From DATBLQ01 sp036555325 (lineage in GTDB: Bacteria > Pseudomonadota > Alphaproteobacteria > Rhizobiales > Aestuariivirgaceae), in NCBI GenBank assembly GCA_036555325.1, contig DATBLQ010000033.1, forward strand, positions 1-63,564: 63,564 nt of DNA, given 5' to 3'. The first letter of the stretch is position 1. The number at the start of each line of letters is the position of its first letter. Both the position numbers and the translations under genes were made by a program. Below the pieces are notes generated by a model. It had not been told where the DNA came from. It saw only the letters and a program-made list of their open reading frames with translations, and ran no database searches. Shown here piece by piece: positions 6,981 to 15,480 of the stretch.

Positions 6981-9900
6981 CTACCTATGAAGCCACATGC
7001 GCAACGCAGATAAAAGCTGTTCCGTGTTGACAGGTTTGGCCAAATATCCCGAAGCTCCAGCCTCCAAACACTTCTCCCGATCACCCTTCATTGCCTTTGC
7101 AGTGAGGGCAATGATTGGCAGGCGACGGAACGCCGGCTTTGTGCGAATCATTTCGATGGTTTGGTAACCATCCATTTCAGGCATCATAATGTCCATAAGG
7201 ACGATAGCCACTCCGGGGTTGGCCTCCAGGATGCTTATCGCTTCGTTACCCGTTGTCGCAGTCAACACGCGCATGCCGCGCCGCTCAAGCACACTGCTCA
7301 AGGCAAAAATGTTTCGCGCGTCATCGTCGACAAGCAACGCAGTGCGCCCGACCAGATCCTCATCCGAACTGGTAAGCCGCTCGAGCATACGTTTCTTCTC
7401 TGGCGGCAAATCGGTCACCACCCGGTGGAGGAACAGGGCGGTTTCGTCCAGCAGCCGCTCGGGCGATTCGACGCCCTTAACAACGATGCTTCTCGCCATG
7501 GTGTGTAGACGAGCATCTTCCTCGGGGGAAAGTTCTCGCCCGGTAAACACGACCACCGGAACATCGGAGAGAAGCGGCTGGTCCTTGATGCTTTCCAGAA
7601 AATCAAAGCCGGTCATATCGGGCAACCGCAGATCAAGAACCACGCAATCGACTGCTTGCTCCTTGAGTTGGTTTAGTGCCTGCGAGCCCGTGTCCGCCAA
7701 TTTGATCTCAATATCGTCGTGGCCAAGCAACTGTACGATGCTTAACTGCTCGGCCTTGTCATCCTCGACGACCAGCAGCCGTTTCTTGCGCGGCTCGGCA
7801 TATGCCTTGATGCGAGCAAGTTCGCTTTCCAGATGTTCCTTGGTTGAAGGCTTGGTCACGAACGAAAATGCGCCGCTCGACAGGCCGTGCTGACGATCCT
7901 CGTCAAATGTCACTATCTGGACAGGAATGTGACGGGTCAGCGGGTTTTGCTTGAGCTGACTGAGCACGCTCCAGCCCAGCATGTCAGGAAGAAAGATATC
8001 AAGTGACACTGCGGCCGGCTGATACTGCTTCGCCAACTCAATCGCATCTGCGCCGCGCGAAGCCTGCAGCACCTTGAAGCCGGCGTCGCGAGCCAAATCC
8101 ATCATTATCCGCGCATAGTGGTTGTCATCCTCGACAATCAACAATATTGCATCGCCCGGCATGATCTCGAGACGATCGTCGGGTATCGATTCCGGCACGG
8201 TGTCTGGCTGGGATGTCGATGCCGATGGAGCAGTGACCAAGGCAATCTTTCTGTGATAGGACGACAGCGTGGGGCCCAAATATTTGAGCGGCAGGAACAG
8301 AGTGAACGAGCTGCCCACGCCGGAAGAACTGCGCAGTTGTATTTCCCCACCCAAGAGACCTGCCAATTCCCGGCTGATGGCGAGACCAAGCCCGGTGCCG
8401 CCATATCGTCGGCTGGTGCTGGCATCGGCCTGCTGAAACGCCTCGAAAATAATCTTCTGCTTCTCGACCGGAATGCCGATGCCGGTATCGGAGACCTCGA
8501 AGGCAACGACGGCTGCGGACTGACTCAAGATCGGGTGATCTGGGGTGAAGCCGTCCACAGCGGGAGTAACCTTGAGCTGTACTTGGCCCTTTTCGGTGAA
8601 CTTGAAGGCATTCGAAAGGAGATTCTTCAGAACCTGTTGAAGCCGTTTCGAGTCGGTGACGATGCTGTCGCCGAGATTGGGATCTATCGTGACATCGAAG
8701 GCGAGCTGACGCGTTTCCGCCTCGTGCCGGAAGGGGCGTGAGATCGAGTCGATCAAGGAATTGAACTGGAGCTCTTCGGCATCGACGGTGACGGTCCCAG
8801 ACTCGATCTTGGAGAGGTCGAGGATGTCGCTGATCAGGTTAAGCAGATCGGTACCTGCCGCGTGAATAGTGCGTGCGAAATCCACTTGCTTGGCTGTGAG
8901 ATTGCCTTCCGGATTGTCGGTGAGCTGCTGTCCGAGGATAAGAATGCTGTTCAGCGGGGTGCGCAGTTCGTGTGACATGTTGGCGAGGAACTCAGATTTG
9001 TACTTCGAGGTGAGGGAGAGTTCCGTCGCTTTTTCTTCTAGAGCGCGGCGGGCTTGCTCAATTTCCTGATTCTTGCGCTCCACTTCCACATTGCGCTCAG
9101 CAAGCTGCTCGGCCTTTTGTTCGAGCTGATCGTTCGTCTGCTGCAGCTCGGCCTGCTGTGCCTGCAGTTCGCCCGCCAGCTCCTGCGACTGCTTGAGCAA
9201 ACCTTCGGTCTGCATGGTCGCTTCGATGCTGTTCAGCACAATGCCGATGCTTGTCGTCAGCTGCTCGAGGAAACCGATCTGCAGGGGAGTAAACTCGGCT
9301 ACCGATGCCAGCTCGATGACCGCCTTGACCTGGTTTTCGAACAGTACCGGCAGGACGATGCCGTTCTTCGGGGTTGCCTTGAAAAGAGCAGAGCCGATAG
9401 GGACGGCGTCGACGGGAATGCCGGAGATCAGCATTCGGCGCTTGTCGGCGGCGCACTGGCCGATAAGTCCTTCGCCGATCCTGAGCATCAAGGGGTGTCC
9501 GTTTGCCCCGTCATCAGCGTAAGCGGCAAGGAGCTTGAGGGAGTCCTCGCTGATCATTTGATAAATGGCGCCAAGGTGAGCGTTGACAAGCGGCGCCAGC
9601 TCGGTCAGCAGGAGGCGGCCGACGGTGGTCAAATCGCGCTGACCCTGCAACATGTTGGTGAATTTTGCCAAATTGGTCTTAAGCCAGTCCTGTTCGGTGT
9701 TGCGATCCGTGGTCAGGCGCAAATTCCCGATCATCGTGTTGATGTTGTCCTTGAGTTCCGCCACTTCACCGCGCGCTTCTACCTGGATCGAGCGGGTGAG
9801 GTCCCCTTTTGTCACCGCCGTGGCCACTTCGGCGATGGCGCGCACTTGCGTGGTGAGATTGGCCGCCAGCAGATTGACGTTGCCGGTAAGATGCTTCCAG

Positions 9901-12900
9901 GTGCCTGCCGCGCCCGGCACATTCGCCTGGCCGCCAAGCCGCCCGTCAACACCCACCTCGCGCGCCACCGTGGTGACCTGCTCGGCAAAGATCGCCAGCG
10001 TTCCGGTCATGTTGTTGATGGTTTCGGCAAGCGCTGCCACTTCGCCTTTCGATTTCACCCTGAGATTTTGCTTAAGATCGCCATTGGCCACCGCGGTGAC
10101 GACCTTGACGATACCGCGCACCTGTTCGGTCAGGTTGGCAGCCATGACATTGACGGTGTCGGTTAAGTCCTTCCAAGTGCCGGCGACACCCGGGACTTGC
10201 GCCTGGCCGCCGAGGCGGCCCTCGGTGCCGACCTCGCGCGCGACGCGTGTGACTTCGGAAGCAAAGGCATTGAGCTGGTCCACCATAGTGTTGATAGTAT
10301 TCTTGAGCTCCAAGATCTCGCCCTTCACGTCGACCGTTATCTTGCGAGACAGGTCGCCACGGGCAACCGCTGTCGTCACTTCAGCGATGTTGCGCACCTG
10401 TGTGGTCAGATTGGCAGCCAACAAATTGACGTTGTCAGTGAGGTCTTTCCAGGTTCCGCCAACGCCTGGAACCACAGCCTGGCCGCCAAGGCGGCCATCG
10501 GTGCCGACCTCGCGCGCCACGCGCGTGACCTCCGCGGCAAACGACCGCAACTGTTCAACCATGGTGTTGAGAGTGTCCTTGAGCAGAAGAATTTCACCGC
10601 GAACATCGACGGTAATTTTCTTGGATAGATCGCCGCCGGCGATGGCGGTGGCGACTTCCGCGATATTGCGCACCTGGGCGGTGAGGTTGCTTGCCATGAA
10701 GTTGACGTTGTCGGTTAGGTCTTTCCACGTCCCGGCCACGCCCGAGACCTGCGCCTGACCGCCGAGCTTTCCTTCGGTGCCGACCTCGCGCGCCACGCGC
10801 GTCACCTCGGAAGCAAAGGCGTTGAGCTGATCCACCATGGTATTGATGGTGTTCTTCAACTCGAGAATTTCGCCCTTCACGTCGACCGTTATCTTGCGGG
10901 ACAGATCACCCCGCGCCACCGCTGTCGTCACTTCCGCGATGTTGCGCACCTGGGCGGTGAGATTGCCGGCCATGGAATTGACGCTGTCGGTCAAATCCTT
11001 CCAGGTCCCCGCAACTCCGGGGACGTTCGCCTGGCCGCCGAGGCGGCCCTCGGTGCCAACCTCGCGCGCCACGCGCGTGACTTCGCCGGCGAAGCGATTG
11101 AGCTGGTCGACCATGGTGTTGAGCGTTTCCTTGAGTTGCAGAATCTCGCCACGCACATCCACGGTGATCTTTCTCGACAAATCGCCGCCGGCAATGGCGG
11201 TGGCCACTTCCGCGATATTGCGCACCTGCCCAGTAAGGTTGCCCGCCATGGAGTTGACCGAATCGGTTAGGTCTTTCCAGGTGCCGGCGACACCCGGCAC
11301 AAGGGCCTGGCCGCCGAGCTTGCCGTCGGTTCCGACCTCGCGCGCCACGCGCGTCACTTCGGCTGCAAAGGCGTTGAGCTGATCGACCATCGTGTTGATG
11401 GTCTCTTTCAGCTGCAAGATCTCGCCACTGACATTGACGGTAATCTTCTTCGACAGGTCTCCTTGCGCAACAGCAGTCGCCACCTCGGCGATGTTACGCA
11501 CCTGACCGGTAAGATTGCTGGCCATGGAGTTGACCGAGTCGGTGAGATCTTTCCAAGTTCCGGCGACGCCGCGGACAACCGCTTGACCTCCGAGCTTGCC
11601 GTCGGTTCCCACCTCGCGCGCCACACGCGTGACTTCGCCCGCAAATGCGTTGAGCTGGTCGACCATCGTGTTGATGGTTTCCTTCAATTGCAGAATCTCG
11701 CCCTTCACATCGACCGTGATCTTCTTGGACAAGTCGCCGCCGGCGATGGCGGTTGACACCTCGGCAATGTTGCGCACCTGTGCTGTAAGATTGCTCGCCA
11801 TGGAGTTGACTGAGTCGGTCAAGTCCTTCCAGGTGCCGGCGACGCCCGTCACTACGGCCTGGCCGCCGAGCTTGCCGTCGGTTCCGACCTCGCGCGCCAC
11901 GCGCGTCACCTCGCCGGCAAAAGCGTTAAGCTGGTCGACCATCGTGTTGATGGTCTCTTTCAGTTGCAGAATCTCTCCACTGACATTGACCGTGATTTTC
12001 TTTGAAAGATCGCCGCCGGCGATGGCGGTTGACACCTCGGCAATGTTGCGCACCTGGGCAGTAAGGTTACTTGCCATGAAGTTGACGTTGTCGGTCAAGT
12101 CCTTCCAGGTGCCGGCGACGCCCGGCACCTCCGCCTGGCCACCGAGCTTGCCCTCAGTGCCGACCTCACGCGCCACGCGGGTCACTTCCGAAGCAAAGGA
12201 ATTGAGCTGATCGACCATCGTGTTGATGGTGTCCTTGAGTTCGAGAATTTCACCGCGAACATCAACGGTAATCTTGCGGGAGAGGTCGCCTCGCGCCACG
12301 GCCGTTGTCACCTGCGCAATGTTTCTCACCTGGTCGGTGAGATTGCCGCACATGGCGTTAACCGAATCCGTGAGATCCTTCCAAGTGCCGGCGACGCCTG
12401 GAACGATAGCCTGGCCGCCGAGCTTGCCATCTGTTCCAACCTCGCGGGCCACGCGCGTCACTTCGGAGGCGAAGGAGCGCAGCTGATCGACCATCGTGTT
12501 GATCGCTTCCTTGAGCAGAAGGATCTCGCCGCGGACGTCGACGGTGATCTTCTTCGACAGGTCGCCATCGGCCACCGCAATGGTGACATCAGCAATATTG
12601 CGCACCTGCGCGGTGAGGTTGCTCGCCATCGAGTTGACGCTCTCGGTGAGATCCTTCCAGACGCCGGTTACTTCCGGCACCTGGGCCTGGCCCCCGAGCT
12701 TGCCCTGGGTGCCGACTTCACGCGCCACGCGCGTCACCTCCGAGGTGAAAACCCCAAGCTGCTTCAGCATGGTGTTGACGATATTTGCCGACTGCAGGAA
12801 CTCGCCTTTCAAGGGCCTGCCTTCAACGTTGAGCCGCACCGTTTGCAACAGATTGCCCTGGGCGACCGCCGCGATGGCGCGCGTCACCTCCTTGGTGGGC

Positions 12901-13286
12901 CAAAGGAGATCATCTATCAGCGTATTGATCGAATTCTCCATATCGCCCCAGGCCCCCCCGATGGCGCCAAGCTTTACGCGATGGCGGGTTTTCCCCTCGC
13001 GGCCCACGGCCTCGCCCACGGTTGCGAGCTGTTGCTCCAGGCGTTGGTTTGACGCTACGATTTCGTTGAAAGTTGTCGCGATCTGACCAAATTCCCCAGC
13101 GCGACCGGGCACCATGCGAACCGTAAAGTCGCCTGACCGCATGGACCGAAGGGCAAAAAGCAATTCCTGCAGCTCACCGTTGAAGGTGCCATTGCCTTGC
13201 TTCCGTTCCTTGATCAACCCCGACCGTGCTGCCTTTCTGGCGGGCTCCAGTTTGGTCTCGGCCCTCGGCTCATTGGTTCGGCGCAT
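6981..13286 (-). CDS. Giant cytosolic poly-HAMP hybrid histidine kinase (about 13 HAMP, GAF, HisKA, HATPase, 3 REC)
   Basis: A 2101-residue kinase without a signal peptide or membrane segment. After a basic N-terminus there is a HAMP module near 42-90, then 12 repeat units of 92 residues up to about 1195; eleven carry the VAREVG..GGQA..GTWKDLTD signature, the first is degenerate. This gives about 13 canonical HAMP modules (GDLSxKITV) alternating with divergent ones. A GAF domain (about 1200-1370), a coiled coil, HisKA with SHELRTPLN, an HATPase domain (LSNAFKFTEKG, GTGLGLAIS) and three receivers follow. The layout recalls fungal group III (Nik1) osmosensing kinases, which have about five such repeats. 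The frame extends to a GTG at 13298, but the ATG at 13286 has GAGAG five bases upstream. Confidence 0.9.
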   Translation of the reverse strand: MRRTNEPRAETKLEPARKAARSGLIKERKQGNGTFNGELQELLFALRSMRSGDFTVRMVPGRAGEFGQIATTFNEIVASNQRLEQQLATVGEAVGREGKTRHRVKLGAIGGAWGDMENSINTLIDDLLWPTKEVTRAIAAVAQGNLLQTVRLNVEGRPLKGEFLQSANIVNTMLKQLGVFTSEVTRVAREVGTQGKLGGQAQVPEVTGVWKDLTESVNSMASNLTAQVRNIADVTIAVADGDLSKKITVDVRGEILLLKEAINTMVDQLRSFASEVTRVAREVGTDGKLGGQAIVPGVAGTWKDLTDSVNAMCGNLTDQVRNIAQVTTAVARGDLSRKITVDVRGEILELKDTINTMVDQLNSFASEVTRVAREVGTEGKLGGQAEVPGVAGTWKDLTDNVNFMASNLTAQVRNIAEVSTAIAGGDLSKKITVNVSGEILQLKETINTMVDQLNAFAGEVTRVAREVGTDGKLGGQAVVTGVAGTWKDLTDSVNSMASNLTAQVRNIAEVSTAIAGGDLSKKITVDVKGEILQLKETINTMVDQLNAFAGEVTRVAREVGTDGKLGGQAVVRGVAGTWKDLTDSVNSMASNLTGQVRNIAEVATAVAQGDLSKKITVNVSGEILQLKETINTMVDQLNAFAAEVTRVAREVGTDGKLGGQALVPGVAGTWKDLTDSVNSMAGNLTGQVRNIAEVATAIAGGDLSRKITVDVRGEILQLKETLNTMVDQLNRFAGEVTRVAREVGTEGRLGGQANVPGVAGTWKDLTDSVNSMAGNLTAQVRNIAEVTTAVARGDLSRKITVDVKGEILELKNTINTMVDQLNAFASEVTRVAREVGTEGKLGGQAQVSGVAGTWKDLTDNVNFMASNLTAQVRNIAEVATAIAGGDLSKKITVDVRGEILLLKDTLNTMVEQLRSFAAEVTRVAREVGTDGRLGGQAVVPGVGGTWKDLTDNVNLLAANLTTQVRNIAEVTTAVARGDLSRKITVDVKGEILELKNTINTMVDQLNAFASEVTRVAREVGTEGRLGGQAQVPGVAGTWKDLTDTVNVMAANLTEQVRGIVKVVTAVANGDLKQNLRVKSKGEVAALAETINNMTGTLAIFAEQVTTVAREVGVDGRLGGQANVPGAAGTWKHLTGNVNLLAANLTTQVRAIAEVATAVTKGDLTRSIQVEARGEVAELKDNINTMIGNLRLTTDRNTEQDWLKTNLAKFTNMLQGQRDLTTVGRLLLTELAPLVNAHLGAIYQMISEDSLKLLAAYADDGANGHPLMLRIGEGLIGQCAADKRRMLISGIPVDAVPIGSALFKATPKNGIVLPVLFENQVKAVIELASVAEFTPLQIGFLEQLTTSIGIVLNSIEATMQTEGLLKQSQELAGELQAQQAELQQTNDQLEQKAEQLAERNVEVERKNQEIEQARRALEEKATELSLTSKYKSEFLANMSHELRTPLNSILILGQQLTDNPEGNLTAKQVDFARTIHAAGTDLLNLISDILDLSKIESGTVTVDAEELQFNSLIDSISRPFRHEAETRQLAFDVTIDPNLGDSIVTDSKRLQQVLKNLLSNAFKFTEKGQVQLKVTPAVDGFTPDHPILSQSAAVVAFEVSDTGIGIPVEKQKIIFEAFQQADASTSRRYGGTGLGLAISRELAGLLGGEIQLRSSSGVGSSFTLFLPLKYLGPTLSSYHRKIALVTAPSASTSQPDTVPESIPDDRLEIMPGDAILLIVEDDNHYARIMMDLARDAGFKVLQASRGADAIELAKQYQPAAVSLDIFLPDMLGWSVLSQLKQNPLTRHIPVQIVTFDEDRQHGLSSGAFSFVTKPSTKEHLESELARIKAYAEPRKKRLLVVEDDKAEQLSIVQLLGHDDIEIKLADTGSQALNQLKEQAVDCVVLDLRLPDMTGFDFLESIKDQPLLSDVPVVVFTGRELSPEEDARLHTMARSIVVKGVESPERLLDETALFLHRVVTDLPPEKKRMLERLTSSDEDLVGRTALLVDDDARNIFALSSVLERRGMRVLTATTGNEAISILEANPGVAIVLMDIMMPEMDGYQTIEMIRTKPAFRRLPIIALTAKAMKGDREKCLEAGASGYLAKPVNTEQLLSALRMWLHR
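9701..12728 (-). repeat. Tandem 276-bp coding repeat (HAMP units)
   Basis: Eleven consecutive in-frame 276-bp units (92 codons) inside the giant kinase gene, with a twelfth, diverged unit at about 12730-13000. Neighbouring units are highly similar at the DNA level, for example around the codons for TRVAREVG and GTWKDLTD. Such an array can gain or lose units by recombination without breaking the frame, so unit number may vary between strains and is prone to assembly collapse. Boundaries are approximate. Confidence 0.85.
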
Positions 13287-13331
13287 AGTAGCTCTCACAT
13301 TTAACGGTTAGGGCGGTGAAATTCCCACGAT

Positions 13332-13367
13332 TCACCAATGCGCCGAAACTAGCAGCAACATTGGTGA
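13332..13367. promoter_or_regulatory. Inverted repeat upstream of the poly-HAMP kinase operon
   Basis: TCACCAATG at 13332-13340 and its exact complement CATTGGTGA at 13359-13367, separated by 18 bp, lie 46 bp upstream of the kinase start. The position suits an operator in the promoter region. No run of T follows on either strand, so a terminator is unlikely. Confidence 0.4.
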
Positions 13368-13509
13368 TTTCATGTCCAGGCGGACTCACGAGAGAAAAAA
13401 ATCGCTGAATTCCCCTCAAGCCGGCCATGGTGCTGTATCCGAAGATGGACTAACCCAAAACTCGGAACGCCGAACAAGAGGTATGGTTCCCTCAAACTAT
13501 CGGTTTCCC

Positions 13510-14298
13510 TTAATAGCCCGGCAGTACTAGAAGTTTGGGCTTGGCAGGAAGGCTCGAAGCCGAAACTACCGCAACCGGGGAGGTGGAGATCTCAATCTCG
13601 AAATCTGCACGTGCCCCCTCAATGAAACGCCCCAGTGTTGCCGGTCCAAAATAATGCATCGGGATCACCAGCCGCGCTTTTAAGTCCTTCAGGACGTTAA
13701 TCATGTTTGCCTGCGCCATGGTATACGCCCCATCGACCGGGACCAGGACAACATCCAGCCTGCCGATCCAGCCGATATGTTCGGGGGTCAGTTCGTGATG
13801 CAGATGGCCAAGATGGCCAATGCATAGACCGGATAGCTCAAAAATGAAGATGGAATTGCCGTCGGGAACCCGTCCGATGTACCCGCCCCGGATATCGGTG
13901 GTAACATTTCGAATGCGGACGTCCTTCACCTGCAAATCGTGTTTTGCCGGCCCTCCTTCGGAGTTCCACCCCCGCAGCACAAAGTCAATCCCCGGCTCTG
14001 GGTAATCCGTGTAATGGGACCGGTGTGCCCGGTTCATCGTAACAACGTCTGGGACAACGCCACCGGCATATCCGGCATAATCGGTTGCGATGGTGAGCCC
14101 ACCTGGGCTTTCGATCAAAAAGGTCGAATGACCGATAAAGGTCAACTGAACCTGGTCAGCCTCAAGTGCAGTGGACATCAGCTTAGCAGGCACCGGCTGA
14201 GGTCGAGCCTCGGCCATCGCCAAGCAGTCCGCAGCTGCCAGGGCGGGCGAAGCCGAGGCTAGCCAGACCAGCGCGATGAAAACCGGAACAACATTCAT
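13510..14298 (-). CDS. Exported MBL-fold (UlaG-like) metal-dependent hydrolase with altered metal motif
   Basis: A 262-residue protein with an N-terminal signal peptide (hydrophobic residues 4-18, cleavage probably after SPALA). The mature part has the metallo-beta-lactamase fold of the UlaG/lactamase_B_3 type: QLTFIGHSTFLIE at the start, GHLGHLHHEL, PVDGAYTM and IPMHYFG later. The usual THxHxDH metal-binding motif reads MNRAHRSHY, so the first His and the Asp are replaced. Later histidines remain, so it may still bind one metal or have a different chemistry. It acts outside the cytoplasm. It stands alone, divergent from the Gal-like dehydrogenase gene. Substrate unknown. Confidence 0.72.
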   Translation of the reverse strand: MNVVPVFIALVWLASASPALAAADCLAMAEARPQPVPAKLMSTALEADQVQLTFIGHSTFLIESPGGLTIATDYAGYAGGVVPDVVTMNRAHRSHYTDYPEPGIDFVLRGWNSEGGPAKHDLQVKDVRIRNVTTDIRGGYIGRVPDGNSIFIFELSGLCIGHLGHLHHELTPEHIGWIGRLDVVLVPVDGAYTMAQANMINVLKDLKARLVIPMHYFGPATLGRFIEGARADFEIEISTSPVAVVSASSLPAKPKLLVLPGY

Positions 14299-14418
14299 GG
14301 TCTATCTCTTCGCCAACGCCGCACTCCTAGGTAACATTCTATTTTAGCCTGTTGGCTCACGGCGGCGAAATGTATTCTGTAGCCGATCAATAGGCTTCGA
14401 CGGATCTGGCGGTCAATC

Positions 14419-15351
14419 TTGGCGTTCAAGATCGGTATCATCGGAATGGGGAAGATCGCTCATGACCAACATGTGCCGGTCATAAGATCAAGTTCCGAAT
14501 TCAAGCTTGCAGCGGTCGTGAGCAAGCGGGGCGTCTATCCAGCCGGGGTTCCGGGATTTCAAACCCCCGGGCAACTTTATTCGCAGCTTAGCGAGGTCGA
14601 TGCGGTGGCAATTTGCACACCTCCGAGCACCCACTTCGACATTGCAATGGAGGCACTTGCGGCAGGCAAGCATGTGTTGATTGAAAAGCCTCCAACCGCT
14701 ACCACCGCCGAGCTTGCGCACCTGGAAAAGGAAGCTCTGAGGCGACGGTGCGTGCTCTTCACAGCATGGCATTCCCAGTTCAACGCGGCTGTAGAAGAAG
14801 CAAGGAAACGGCTGGCCGGCCGTTCCATTCAGTCGATGAACATTGTCTGGAAGGAAGACGTCCGACAGTGGCATCCGGGACAAGAATGGATCTGGCAGGC
14901 GGGAGGTTTTGGTGTGTTCGATCCCGGCATCAACGCCCTTTCGATTGTGACCACGGTCCTGCCTGAGCCAATTTTCGTGCGGTCCGCGGACCTGTTCTTT
15001 CCAAGCAATCGTGACACTCCGATCGCGGCTAGAATTTTGTTCCGATCAAGCGGTACGCAAAGTTCGCAGTTCCAGGCAGAGTTCGACTGGCGGCAAACTG
15101 AACAGCAAACTTGGACGATCGCGGTTGAAACCATGGACGGGATGCGCCTTCAGTTGACCAATGGCGGTGCTCGGCTTGAGGTCAACGGCAAAATGATCTC
15201 AACCGAAGTCCCGGCGGAGTATCAGGCTATCTACAGGCGTTTTGCTGAACTCATATGCCGCAAGGAGAGCGATGTGGATAGCGCTGCGCTGCAGCTCGTG
15301 GCAGATGCCTACATGCTCGGACGGCGCATTGAGGTTGAGCCTTTCAAGTGA
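14419..15351 (+). CDS. Gfo/Idh/MocA-family NAD(P) oxidoreductase, D-galactose 1-dehydrogenase-like
   Basis: A 310-residue dehydrogenase. The N-terminal Rossmann domain starts directly with IGIIGMGKIAHDQHVP (residues 5-20); the catalytic lysine of the family is in HVLIEKPPTA near residue 92. The C-terminal half contains WHSQFNAAVEEARK and GGFGVFDPGINALS, segments seen in D-galactose/L-arabinose 1-dehydrogenases, which oxidise the sugar to its lactone in non-phosphorylative pathways. The start is a TTG at 14419, because it gives the standard N-terminus and no ATG is available nearby. No partner lactonase or sugar transporter is adjacent. Family sure, substrate likely but unproved. Confidence 0.78.
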   Translation: MAFKIGIIGMGKIAHDQHVPVIRSSSEFKLAAVVSKRGVYPAGVPGFQTPGQLYSQLSEVDAVAICTPPSTHFDIAMEALAAGKHVLIEKPPTATTAELAHLEKEALRRRCVLFTAWHSQFNAAVEEARKRLAGRSIQSMNIVWKEDVRQWHPGQEWIWQAGGFGVFDPGINALSIVTTVLPEPIFVRSADLFFPSNRDTPIAARILFRSSGTQSSQFQAEFDWRQTEQQTWTIAVETMDGMRLQLTNGGARLEVNGKMISTEVPAEYQAIYRRFAELICRKESDVDSAALQLVADAYMLGRRIEVEPFK

Positions 15352-15480
15352 TCGAGCGCAACTGCCCCAGTTCCGACCCCATGCCCCGAAGCACGCCCTG
15401 CCCCAGCGGGTGATAAGTCAAGCGTTAAGGTCTTGTTAAAGCGACGCCGTTAGAAGCGGAGTCTGACCGGGTGAAATTAC

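Noticed and set aside
9054..10758. Long plus-strand open frames of about 370 residues opposite the giant kinase gene
   Set aside because: They mirror the HAMP repeats in other frames, are low-complexity Ser/Arg/Pro-rich, have no recognisable domain, and the minus-strand kinase is unmistakable.
9701..12728. Regularly spaced similar sequences that could suggest a CRISPR-like or satellite array
   Set aside because: The period is 276 bp, exactly 92 codons, fully in frame within one protein; no spacers exist.
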